A stretch of 64,000 nucleotides of DNA from Mycobacterium xenopi (GTDB lineage Bacteria; Actinomycetota; Actinomycetes; Mycobacteriales; Mycobacteriaceae), in the NCBI RefSeq assembly GCF_009936235.1, contig NZ_AP022314.1:1674001-1738000 (forward strand), written 5' to 3'. Below are positions 8,178 to 16,449 of the stretch, one piece after another. Each line of letters opens with the position of its first letter. The first letter of the stretch is position 1. A model generated the notes under the pieces. It was not told the origin of the DNA, did not search any database, and was given only the letters and a program-made list of their open reading frames with translations. The translations under genes were made by a program, and so were the position numbers.

Positions 8178-10277
8178 TCACCTCCGGCGCAGCAGCGTCA
8201 TTCGTGATTCGTCCGGAATCAGCGGCATGTTGATGATGTGGGCCACCGCTTTGGCCGGGTCGATCCGCACGTAGTTGGCTGCTCCCCATTGGTATTCCTC
8301 GCCGGTAATCTCGTCTCGCACCCAAAACCGTTCATAGGGCTCCATACCCAGCGCTGGCATGTCTAACCACAACGTCGCCTCTTCAGGCGTGAACGCATTC
8401 AGCGTGACAACCACCAGCACACAGTCACCGGTAGTGGGGTCGAATTTGCTGTAAGCCAGCAGCGCGTCGTTGTCGACGTGGTGGAAGTGAATGGTGCGCA
8501 GTTCGCGAAGCGCCGGATGTAGTCGACGAATTTCGTTGAGCCGCTTAATGAACGGCTCTAAAGATCGTCCCTCGGCCAGCGCACCAGCGAAGTCGCGAGG
8601 CCGTAATTGATATTTCTCTGAGTCCAGGTACTCCTCGCTGCCTTCACGCACCGCGCGGTGCTCGAAAAGCTCGTAGCCGGAGTACATGCCCCAGGACGGA
8701 CCCATGGTCGCCGCCAGCACCGCGCGGATCGCGAACATGCCTGGGCCGTTGTGCTGCAGCACAGCGTGCAGGATGTCGGGGGTGTTGACGAATAGGTTGG
8801 GCCGCCGAAAGTCGGCGAGCTCGGCGATTTCGTTGCCGAACTCGGTCAGCTCCCACTTCGACGTGCGCCAGGTGAAATAGGTGTAGGACTGTGTGAAGCC
8901 GAGCTTGGCCAGCCCGTATTGCCGGGCCGGCGGGGTGAAGGCCTCGGACAAAAAAATCACGTCCGGATCGGCCGCTTTGACCTCACCGATCAACCACGCC
9001 CAAAAGTCCGGCGGCTTGGTGTGCGGATTGTCGACCCGGAAGACCTTCACCCCGTGGTCGATCCAATGCCGCACCACCCGCAGTACTTCGTCGTAGAGAC
9101 CGGCCGGATCGTTGTCGAAGTTGAGCGGATAGATGTCTTGGTATTTCTTCGGCGGGTTTTCGGCGTAGGCGATGCTGCCGTCCGGCAGCGTGGTGAACCA
9201 CTCCGGGTGTTCTCGTGCCCAGGGATGGTCCGGCGCGCATTGCAGCGCCAGATCCAGCGCAACCTCAAGGCCCAGATCGCGGGCCGTCGACACGAAGTCG
9301 TCGAAGTCGTCGAGGGTGCCCAACAGCGGGTGCACCGCGTCGTGGCCGCCCTCGTCGCTGCCGATCGCCCACGGCGATCCGACGTCGCCAGGCGCAGCGG
9401 TGGCGGCGTTGTTGCGGCCCTTGCGGTGCACCTTGCCGATGGGGTGGATCGGCGGCAGGTACACCACGTCGAATCCCATGTTCGCGATGCGGGGCAGTGC
9501 CGCCGCCGCGGTCGCGAACGTGCCGTGCACCGGGTTGCCGTCCTCGTCCCAGCCGCCGGTGGAGCGGGGAAACATTTCGTACCACGCACCGAAGCGGGCC
9601 AGCGGGCGATCTACCCAGATCCCAAACTGCTCGCCGCGGGTGACCAGTTCACGAAGCGGATAACGGCGCAGCAGTTCGTCGATTTGAGGACTCAGCGCCA
9701 GCGCGGCACGGGTCACCGGATCACCGGGGGTGCGCAGGGCAGCCGCGGCCGCCAGCAGGGGATCACGTTCGGCGCGCGGCACGCCGGCAGCGGCGCGGTC
9801 GAAGAGCCGGGCGCCCACCAGCAGGTCGTTGGACAGTTCGGTTTCACCTTGACCGGCGTCGAGCTTGGCCACCACCGCGTCGCGCCAGCTGCGAATCGGG
9901 TCACCCCAGCCGTCGACTCGAAACGTCCACAGCCCGACACTGTCCGGGGTGAACTGACCGTGGAAGATAAACGGCTCTTCGCCCATGGTCATCGGAACCA
10001 GCAGCGGCTTGACCCGTGTGGGTGCCTCAGGGGTCGCGGTCGGCACTTGGTCGGCGAGTTGCACCGCCTTGACCCGGCGCAGTTCGCTCACCTGCGGGTA
10101 GCGCGGGCCGAGATATCGCACCACCAGGGTTGCCGCGACCGCTTCGTGTCCTTCCCGCCAAACCGCGGCCCGTACCGGGACCACCTCACCCACGACCGCC
10201 TTGGCGGGGTACGTCCCGCACGAAACGACGGGCTGGACGTCATCGATCTCGACACGACCGGGCACCCGCCACTCCAT
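8178..10277 (-). CDS. glgE: Alpha-1,4-glucan:maltose-1-phosphate maltosyltransferase
   Basis: A 699-residue GH13_3 enzyme that extends alpha-glucans with maltosyl units from maltose-1-phosphate. The nucleophile Asp is in VFRVDNPHTKPPDFW, the acid Glu in VIFLSEAFTPP. Residues ~1-120 form the beta-sandwich N-domain (VPGRVEIDDVQPVVSCG) and the last ~100 the C-terminal sheet. The length is close to the 701 residues of Rv1327c. It lies immediately upstream of glgB on the same strand. The first Met-Glu-Trp lacks about ten residues that the M. tuberculosis annotation carries, which is unlikely to matter. Confidence 0.95.
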   Translation of the reverse strand: MEWRVPGRVEIDDVQPVVSCGTYPAKAVVGEVVPVRAAVWREGHEAVAATLVVRYLGPRYPQVSELRRVKAVQLADQVPTATPEAPTRVKPLLVPMTMGEEPFIFHGQFTPDSVGLWTFRVDGWGDPIRSWRDAVVAKLDAGQGETELSNDLLVGARLFDRAAAGVPRAERDPLLAAAAALRTPGDPVTRAALALSPQIDELLRRYPLRELVTRGEQFGIWVDRPLARFGAWYEMFPRSTGGWDEDGNPVHGTFATAAAALPRIANMGFDVVYLPPIHPIGKVHRKGRNNAATAAPGDVGSPWAIGSDEGGHDAVHPLLGTLDDFDDFVSTARDLGLEVALDLALQCAPDHPWAREHPEWFTTLPDGSIAYAENPPKKYQDIYPLNFDNDPAGLYDEVLRVVRHWIDHGVKVFRVDNPHTKPPDFWAWLIGEVKAADPDVIFLSEAFTPPARQYGLAKLGFTQSYTYFTWRTSKWELTEFGNEIAELADFRRPNLFVNTPDILHAVLQHNGPGMFAIRAVLAATMGPSWGMYSGYELFEHRAVREGSEEYLDSEKYQLRPRDFAGALAEGRSLEPFIKRLNEIRRLHPALRELRTIHFHHVDNDALLAYSKFDPTTGDCVLVVVTLNAFTPEEATLWLDMPALGMEPYERFWVRDEITGEEYQWGAANYVRIDPAKAVAHIINMPLIPDESRMTLLRRR

Positions 10278-10590
10278 CCTGCTGTATCTGTAGTCGCGTA
10301 TTTCCTCACGCGGTCAAACCGCGATGTTGCGGGAAGCTCTGTGCGCCCAATACCCACCGTAATCTCCAGCCACACGCGGGGCGCGGTAGCGGTGGCTCTG
10401 GCGAACTACGCCCAGGCCGGGCACCAGTGAGCGTATGACTCCACCGGTGCTGGTCAGCGTCCTAGAACGGCTCTGGGATGCGACTTCTTCGATGCAAAAA
10501 TTCGGTCCTTGAACCCCGTCGCTGCCAGTCAGCCGATATCAAAAACGTTTGCCGCAAGTCGTGAGAGGCATTCAGCTGCATCTAGGTACG
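10278..10590. other. Intergenic stretch between glgE and IS copy 1
   Basis: 313 bp without a convincing gene. It holds the glgE upstream region, including a tight dyad CGCGGT-CAA-ACCGCG at 10309-10323, 32 bp before the glgE start, which could be an operator or small hairpin. A 25-codon open frame from ATG 10436 lacks a ribosome-binding site and I do not call it. The IS has separated this region from the control region of the genes to its right. Confidence 0.5.
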
Positions 10591-10595
10591 TTTAG
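10591..10595 (+). repeat. Target-site duplication of IS copy 1 (left)
   Basis: TTTAG immediately precedes the left terminal repeat, and the same five bases follow the right end at 12290-12294. A 5-bp duplication fits an IS1380-family insertion, and the exact match shows this copy transposed here as a unit. Confidence 0.85.
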
Positions 10596-12289
10596 CCTAA
10601 ATCCGTGGATGGTTCCGGTGATTTGATCGGCGTGTGAACAGCGAAAATGCCTTCTGAACTGGGACAATACGAGTGCTGAGGCCGCATTTGTCCATAGTCC
10701 GGGAAGGCACTTTCGATGCACTCATCGTATACGTTCACCACCGGATCGGCGGTGTTTGACGAGCAGAATCTGCTGTCGGCGGCCGGGTTGGTGCCAGTGC
10801 TGGAACTGGCTGAGCAGACCGGTCTTTCGGAATTGATCAACGAGCGCGTGGATCTGCCGTCGACTCGGGTGAAGTCCGGCGCGGTCAACCCGGCTGGCAA
10901 GCTGACCTCGATCGTCGCCGGGATGATGTGCGGCGCGGACAGCATCGATGATGCCAATGTGCTGCGCGCCGGCGGCACACCCCGGGTGTTCAACGAGGTA
11001 TATGCCCCATCGACGTTGGGGATCTTTTTGCGCGAGTTCACCTTCGGGCATACCAAACAACTCGCCGCAGTGGCCCGCGAGCATCTGATCGCACTGGCGG
11101 CGCGCACCCCGCTGCTGGCTGGCGCCGACGAGCGGATGTTTTTGGACATCGACTCGCTGCTGCGCCCGGTCTACGGCCACGCCAAGCAGGGCGCCTCCTT
11201 CGGTCATGCCAAGATCGCCAGCCGCGCGCTGCTGCGGCTGGGCCTGTCCCCACAGATCACCACCATCTCCACGGCGACCGCCGCGCCGGTGATCGCCGAG
11301 GCGCAGCTACGGAGCGGCAAAGCCGCCTCCGGGCGCGGTGCCGCATACCAGCTCAAGCAGGCGATCACCACCGCGAAAGCGATCAACCCCGACGCGCCGA
11401 TCCTGGTGCGCGGCGACTCAATGTTTGGCACCAAGAAAGTGATCACCACCTGCATTCAGCGAGGCGCCGAATTCTCCCTGTCGATCAGCCGCAACAAGCG
11501 CATCAACGCCGCGATCGCCGCCATCGACGAGGCCGCCTGGACCCCGGTGCACTACCCGGGCGCGGTCGAAGACCCCGACACCGGGGCGTTGATCTCCGAT
11601 GCCCAGGTCGCCGAAACCCCCTACACCCTGCGCCTGGCCCGCGGCCGAACACTGACCGTGCGGCTGGTAGTGCGCCGGGTCAAAGACGCCCGCCACCTGG
11701 ATGCGTTGTTTCCGGTGTGGCGCTATCACCCGTTTGTCACCAACTCCGCGCTGCCGGTCGACCAGGCCGATATCACCCACCGACGCCACGCCATCATCGA
11801 AACCACCTTCGCCGATTTAATCGACGGCCCACTGGCACACATCCCGTCGGGGCTGTTCGCGGCCAACTGCGCCTGGCTGGCCTGCGCGGTGATCGCCCAT
11901 AACCTGCTGCGCGCCGTCGGCACCCTCGCCGGTGGCCACCATGCCGTGGCCCGCGGGGCTACCCTGCGCCGCGACCTGATCAACATCCCGGCCCGCTTCG
12001 CCGCCCCGGCCCGCAAACCAATGCTGCACCTACCCGCCCACTGGCATTGGCGAGCCAGATGGAAGGCCCTGTGGCACAACGTCATCGGTTACCCGATCGC
12101 GCAACCCCGCGCCGCCTGACCCCACCTTCCAAGCCCTGTCCGCCCCGCCATCCCAGGCCCGACCCAAGGAACCCAAAGGAAAGCTGGTACAGGCCAGCGG
12201 ATCACCCACGCCCCACCGCGCCACACTCGGCCGCATCCCAAAACAACCGCGTCGACGGCAACACGAAATCACCCATCCACGGATTCAGG
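10596..12289 (+). mobile_element. Complete IS1380-family insertion sequence, copy 1
   Basis: A 1694-bp element bounded by imperfect terminal inverted repeats: the left end begins CCTAAATCCGTGGATGG, and the right end, read inward, begins CCTGAATCCGTGGATGG. It is flanked by TTTAG duplications and carries one transposase reading rightward. A copy of the same length lies in opposite orientation at 27184-28877. It sits between glgE and a small secreted-protein gene, upstream of glgP, so it may change expression there. I do not assign an IS number. Confidence 0.93.
10716..12119 (+). CDS. IS1380-family transposase (copy 1)
   Basis: A 467-residue DDE transposase. Family hallmarks are the Asp in ILVRGDSMFGTKKV (~residue 234), an upstream acidic segment (MFLDIDSLLRPVYG, ~150) and the C-terminal segment HAIIETTFADLIDGPLAHIP containing the Glu. 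The tail ends with the basic HWHWRARWKALWHNVI typical of the family. The ATG at 10716 has no strong Shine-Dalgarno but the family length fits. The protein is identical to that of copy 2, so both copies are presumably active or only recently silenced. Confidence 0.93.
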   Translation: MHSSYTFTTGSAVFDEQNLLSAAGLVPVLELAEQTGLSELINERVDLPSTRVKSGAVNPAGKLTSIVAGMMCGADSIDDANVLRAGGTPRVFNEVYAPSTLGIFLREFTFGHTKQLAAVAREHLIALAARTPLLAGADERMFLDIDSLLRPVYGHAKQGASFGHAKIASRALLRLGLSPQITTISTATAAPVIAEAQLRSGKAASGRGAAYQLKQAITTAKAINPDAPILVRGDSMFGTKKVITTCIQRGAEFSLSISRNKRINAAIAAIDEAAWTPVHYPGAVEDPDTGALISDAQVAETPYTLRLARGRTLTVRLVVRRVKDARHLDALFPVWRYHPFVTNSALPVDQADITHRRHAIIETTFADLIDGPLAHIPSGLFAANCAWLACAVIAHNLLRAVGTLAGGHHAVARGATLRRDLINIPARFAAPARKPMLHLPAHWHWRARWKALWHNVIGYPIAQPRAA

Positions 12290-12294
12290 TTTAG
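12290..12294 (+). repeat. Target-site duplication of IS copy 1 (right)
   Basis: TTTAG directly after the right terminal repeat, matching 10591-10595. Confidence 0.85.
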
Positions 12295-12371
12295 ACTCAG
12301 CCGATACGCGGCGCAGCTGCGCAGCGTCGGTAGAGAACTTGGGGCCTGGACGCTCCGACGGGAGGGCTTCG

Positions 12372-12677
12372 ATGAGCAGCTTTATCGGCCGCGTGTCGGG
12401 CATGGTCGCGCTCGCGTTGGCGCCCACGGCATACGTGATAGCGGTATCGCTCGGGGTTAGCTCGGCGCAACCGCCCGACTGCGGGCCGGGCACCGCGTGG
12501 GACCCTGGAGCCAACGCGTGCCAGCCTCTCGGACCACCACCGCCACCCCCGGAGTGCGGGCGGGGCGAATGGTTCAACCAGCTAACCAATGAGTGCCAGC
12601 CTGTGAGCCCGTCGTTCCGCGGCTACGGTTTCCACTCGTCAGCGGGGGCAAATGGATCGCCTTGGCGGGCGTCATAG
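12372..12677 (+). CDS. Small secreted protein with paired cysteine repeats
   Basis: A 101-residue protein of unknown function. The ATG at 12372 follows GGGAGGG at good spacing, which decides the start. Residues 1-33 are a signal peptide (hydrophobic GMVALALAPTAYVIAV, cleavage near SSAQPP). The mature part has two related units, CGPGTAWDPGANACQPL and CGRGEWFNQLTNECQP, each with two cysteines, separated by a proline run. Each unit probably closes one disulfide outside the membrane. The gene starts 83 bp after the IS copy 1 and lies 119 bp before glgP. I know no corresponding gene at this place in M. tuberculosis. Confidence 0.75.
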   Translation: MSSFIGRVSGMVALALAPTAYVIAVSLGVSSAQPPDCGPGTAWDPGANACQPLGPPPPPPECGRGEWFNQLTNECQPVSPSFRGYGFHSSAGANGSPWRAS

Positions 12678-12796
12678 TTGTCGGCGGTTCGGCATCGCGA
12701 CCAGCCTGATCGCACGTTTATTTGCCGCTGAAAACGCCACTGCCAGCGCCTATGTCGGCGCGCACAGCTGACCACTCGTCAGTAAGGTAGTGACGC

Positions 12797-15382
12797 GTGA
12801 AGGCCCTTCGCCGGTTCACCGTCCGCGCTCACCTCCCGGAGCGGCTGGCCGCGCTGGAACAGCTGTCCACAAATTTGCGGTGGTCGTGGGAAAAGCCGAC
12901 CCAGGATCTGTTCGCGGCGATCGACCCCGCGTTGTGGGCGCAGTGCGGCCGTGACCCGGTGGCGTTGCTGGGCGCGGTCAGCCCGGCGCGGCTCGACGAG
13001 TTGGCGGTCGACGACGGTTTCGTCGCGCGCCTCGACGAGCTGGCGGCCGACCTGACCGACTATCTGACTCGCCCGCTGTGGTATCAGCAGCAGCAGAGCA
13101 ACGGCATCGCGATGCCGACCTGCATCGCGTACTTCTCGATGGAGTTCGGGGTTGCCGAGGTATTGCCCAATTACTCTGGCGGGCTGGGCATCCTGGCCGG
13201 TGACCACCTCAAGTCGGCCTCTGATCTGGGGCTGCCGCTGATCGCGGTGGGCCTCTACTACCGCTCCGGGTATTTCCGGCAGTCGTTGACCGCCGACGGC
13301 TGGCAGCACGAGACCTATCCGTCGCTGGATCCGCAGGGGCTGCCGTTGCGGCTGCTCACCGACGACGGCGGCCACCCCGTGCTGGTCGAACTGGCGCTGC
13401 CCGACTCCGCCCGGCTGCACGCCCGGATCTGGGTCGCGCAGGTCGGTCGGGTTCCGTTGTTGCTGCTGGACTCCGATGTTCCGGAGAACGAACACCAGCT
13501 TCGCGGCGTCACCGACCGCCTCTACGGCGGTGACCAGGAACATCGCATCAAGCAGGAGATCCTGGCCGGCATCGGCGGGGTGCGGGCGATTCGCGCCTTC
13601 ACCGCCATAGCAGGGTTGCCCGCGCCGGAGGTCTTTCACATGAACGAGGGCCACGCCGGCTTCCTCGGGGTGGAGCGCATCCGCGAACTCATGACCGATT
13701 CGGGGTTGGATTTCGACACCGCGCTCACGGTCGTGCGGGCCAGCACGGTGTTCACCACCCATACCCCGGTGCCGGCTGGCATCGACCGGTTTGCGGTGGA
13801 CATGGTGCGCCGCTACTTCGGCGACCCCGACGGTCCCGACGGGCATGCACTGCTGCCCGGTGTGCCCACCGACCGGATCCTCGAGCTGGGCGCCGAGGAC
13901 GACCCCACGACCTTCAACATGGCCTACATGGGCCTGCGGTTGGCCCAGCGCGCCAACGGCGTCTCGCAGCTGCACGGACGGGTCAGCCGGGCCATGTTCA
14001 ACGGGCTGTGGCGCGGGTTCGACCCCGATGAGGTGCCGATCGGGTCGATCACCAACGGCGTCCACGCCCGCACCTGGGCGGCGCCGCAGTGGCTCGAGCT
14101 GGGCCGCGAGCTGGTCGGCTCGGACTCGTTCAGTGAGCCCGCGGTGTGGCTGCGACTGCAGGATGTCGATCCGGCGAGATTGTGGTCGATCCGTTCCCAA
14201 TTGCGAGCATTGCTGGTCGAGGACGTCCGGGCGCGGCTGCACCGCTCGTGGCTGGAGCGCGGCGCATCGGACGCGCAGCTCGGATGGGTCGCGACGGCGT
14301 TCGATCCCGAGGTGCTCACCATCGGGTTCGCCCGGAGGGTGCCGACCTATAAGCGGCTGACGTTGATGCTGCGCGATCCGCAGCGGCTGGAACGGCTGCT
14401 GCTCGACGACGAACGGCCGATCCAGCTGATTGTCGCCGGCAAGTCGCATCCCGCCGACGACGCCGGCAAGGCGCTGATCCAACAGGTGGTGCGGTTCGCC
14501 GACCGGCCCGAGGTGCGTCACCGTATCGCGTTCCTGCCCGACTACGACATGTCGATGGCTCGGCGCCTGTATTGGGGTTGCGACGTCTGGCTGAACAATC
14601 CGCTGCGCCCGCTGGAGGCGTGCGGCACCTCCGGGATGAAAAGCGCGCTCAACGGCGGGTTGAACGTGTCGATCCGCGACGGCTGGTGGGACGAGTGGTA
14701 TGACGGCGAAAACGGTTGGGAGATCCCGTCGTCCGATGGGGTGGCTGAGGCCGGCCGTCGCGACGACCTGGAGGCCAGCGCGCTCTACGACCTGCTGCAG
14801 CACTCGGTAGTGCCGAAGTTCTACGAACGCGACGAGCGCGGCGTTCCACCGCGGTGGATGGAGATGGTGCGCCACACGCTGCAAACGCTCGGGCCGAAGG
14901 TCCTGGCCTCGCGCATGGTGCGGGACTATGTCGAGCGCTACTACACCCCGGCGGCCCAGTCGTTGCGCCGCACCGTGGGCGGCGACGGCTTCGGCCCTGC
15001 CCGCGATTTGGCCGACTATCGTCGACGCGCGTTGCAGGCATGGCCGAGCATCCGCATCACCGACGTCGACAGCACCGGGCTCCCTGATACCCCGGTGCTG
15101 GGTTCCAAGCTGACGCTGACGGCGACCGTCGAGCTGGCCGGGCTGCGTCCTGACGAGGTCGCCGTGCAAGCACTACTGGGCAGGGTCGACGCCGACGACA
15201 GCCTGCGCGACCCCGTCACGATCGAGATGTCACACAGCGGTAGTGTCGGTGCGGGTCGCGAGATCTTCTCGGCGACAACACCGCTGCCAGTGGCCGGGGC
15301 GGTCGGTTACACCGTGCGGGTGTTGCCGAACCATCCGATGCTCGCGGCCCCCAATGAGCTAGGCCTGGTCACGCTGGCCTAA
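12797..15382 (+). CDS. glgP: Glycogen/alpha-glucan phosphorylase
   Basis: An 861-residue GT35 phosphorylase of the short bacterial type that removes glucose-1-phosphate from alpha-1,4-glucan ends. The PLP-binding Lys lies in CGTSGMKSALNGG (~residue 615). The N-terminal domain shows SMEFGVAEVLPNYSGGLGILAGDH (quoted only in part: YSGGLGILAGDH). The start is GTG at 12797. It corresponds to Rv1328 (863 residues). Together with glgE and glgB it allows both building and recycling of cytosolic alpha-glucan. Its 3' end overlaps the convergent NHL gene by 14 bp. Confidence 0.95.
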   Translation: MKALRRFTVRAHLPERLAALEQLSTNLRWSWEKPTQDLFAAIDPALWAQCGRDPVALLGAVSPARLDELAVDDGFVARLDELAADLTDYLTRPLWYQQQQSNGIAMPTCIAYFSMEFGVAEVLPNYSGGLGILAGDHLKSASDLGLPLIAVGLYYRSGYFRQSLTADGWQHETYPSLDPQGLPLRLLTDDGGHPVLVELALPDSARLHARIWVAQVGRVPLLLLDSDVPENEHQLRGVTDRLYGGDQEHRIKQEILAGIGGVRAIRAFTAIAGLPAPEVFHMNEGHAGFLGVERIRELMTDSGLDFDTALTVVRASTVFTTHTPVPAGIDRFAVDMVRRYFGDPDGPDGHALLPGVPTDRILELGAEDDPTTFNMAYMGLRLAQRANGVSQLHGRVSRAMFNGLWRGFDPDEVPIGSITNGVHARTWAAPQWLELGRELVGSDSFSEPAVWLRLQDVDPARLWSIRSQLRALLVEDVRARLHRSWLERGASDAQLGWVATAFDPEVLTIGFARRVPTYKRLTLMLRDPQRLERLLLDDERPIQLIVAGKSHPADDAGKALIQQVVRFADRPEVRHRIAFLPDYDMSMARRLYWGCDVWLNNPLRPLEACGTSGMKSALNGGLNVSIRDGWWDEWYDGENGWEIPSSDGVAEAGRRDDLEASALYDLLQHSVVPKFYERDERGVPPRWMEMVRHTLQTLGPKVLASRMVRDYVERYYTPAAQSLRRTVGGDGFGPARDLADYRRRALQAWPSIRITDVDSTGLPDTPVLGSKLTLTATVELAGLRPDEVAVQALLGRVDADDSLRDPVTIEMSHSGSVGAGREIFSATTPLPVAGAVGYTVRVLPNHPMLAAPNELGLVTLA

Positions 15383-16379
15383 GTCTCAGCACCCGGTTGT
15401 TGCCGGTATCGACGACGTAGAGGTTGCCCTGAGCGTCCACCGCCACGCCGCGTGGACTGTCCAAACCAGTCAACGGCGTCACAGATAACGTGGTGACCTT
15501 GCTCGCCGGGTCTGTCCTCAGTTTCAGTACCCGGTTGTTACCGCTGTCGGCGACGTAGACGCCGTCGGGGCCGACCGCCACACCGTGCGGATGGTTGAGG
15601 CCGGTGAACGACAGCGCGGTTTGGGTGGTGTTGGAGTGTGACGGCAGTTGCAGCACCCGGTTGTTGCCGGTGTCGGTGACCCACACGTTGGAATTGCCGT
15701 CGAGAGCGATGCCGTCCGGTTGGCTCAGGCCGGTGAAGGCCAGCACCTCAGGGGCGGTCATCCCGGTTTTCCAATGCAGCACCCGGTTGTTGCCGCTGTC
15801 GACGACATAGAAATCCTGGAAATCCTGGCCCGCGTTCATTGCTACACCGCGGGGTGTCTGCAGTCCGCCGAAGGGCCCCACCCATTCGGTGCGAGAGGTG
15901 GCTTGCCAGGGTGGAGTCGGAGCCGACCGGGGCGGGTGCGCCCACAACACCCGGTTGCTGTGGGCGTCGGTGACGTAGACGTTGCCGACGTTGTCGACCG
16001 CCACCCCAGCCGGGTCGTCGAGGCCGGTGAACGACAGCACGGTCTGGTTGTCAGAGTTTGCGCGCAGTTTTACGACGCGATTGTTGCCGCTATCGGTGAC
16101 GTAGACCGCGCCGCTGGGGTCCACGGCCACGCCGGTTGGGCGAGCCAGGCCGGTGAAGGGCAGCACCGTCATCGGACCCACCGGCGCTGCAGATGTTGAC
16201 GATCGTTCCGGGGCCGGTGCGCCAGTCGTTTTCACCGTCGCGGTAGTCGTCGCCGCGGTCGTGCCAGCGGTGGTGACGCCTGTGTCCCCGCAGCCGGCAG
16301 GCACCGTCGCGGCGAGCACGGTGATCGCGACCACGGCGCTAAACCAGGCCAGCCGACGAGCACAACAAGCGAAGCTCAT
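15369..16379 (-). CDS. NHL-repeat beta-propeller protein, putative lipoprotein
   Basis: A 336-residue exported protein. Residues 1-30 are a signal peptide ending in VPAGCGD, a near-lipobox with Cys about position 30; Pro at -3 is unusual. A Thr/Ala-rich linker (~31-75) leads to six NHL blades, each marked by a D(S/T)GNNRV-type loop (one reads DAHSNRV), enough to close a six-bladed propeller. The blades resemble the extracellular sensor of the kinase PknD, but there is no kinase domain. It probably binds a ligand or partner at the cell surface. It lies between glgP and dinG, where M. tuberculosis has no gene as far as I recall. Confidence 0.82.
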   Translation of the reverse strand: MSFACCARRLAWFSAVVAITVLAATVPAGCGDTGVTTAGTTAATTTATVKTTGAPAPERSSTSAAPVGPMTVLPFTGLARPTGVAVDPSGAVYVTDSGNNRVVKLRANSDNQTVLSFTGLDDPAGVAVDNVGNVYVTDAHSNRVLWAHPPRSAPTPPWQATSRTEWVGPFGGLQTPRGVAMNAGQDFQDFYVVDSGNNRVLHWKTGMTAPEVLAFTGLSQPDGIALDGNSNVWVTDTGNNRVLQLPSHSNTTQTALSFTGLNHPHGVAVGPDGVYVADSGNNRVLKLRTDPASKVTTLSVTPLTGLDSPRGVAVDAQGNLYVVDTGNNRVLRLRPA

Positions 16380-16449
16380 CGCTGCACTTTATGCTGCCGG
16401 AGCCCGCGGGCGCCCGCTGAGCGGACGCTTGCGCCCTGCCCGCGCCGCC

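Noticed and set aside
8919..10430. A 503-codon plus-strand frame across glgE
   Set aside because: Antisense shadow of glgE; composition rich in Arg, Gly and His without domains.
10436..10513. 25-codon ORF (MTPPVLVSVLERLWDATSSM...) between glgE and IS copy 1
   Set aside because: No ribosome-binding site, no conserved feature, and it is too short to separate from chance.
12047..12460. A 137-codon plus frame at the right end of IS copy 1 (with a related minus frame at 27130-27426)
   Set aside because: It overlaps the transposase end in another frame and runs on into host DNA. It is an out-of-frame reading, not a second IS gene.
12779..15169. A 796-codon open frame on the minus strand inside glgP
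   Set aside because: It is an exact antisense shadow of glgP, a frequent effect of high GC content. It has no family motifs, while glgP has the complete phosphorylase pattern.
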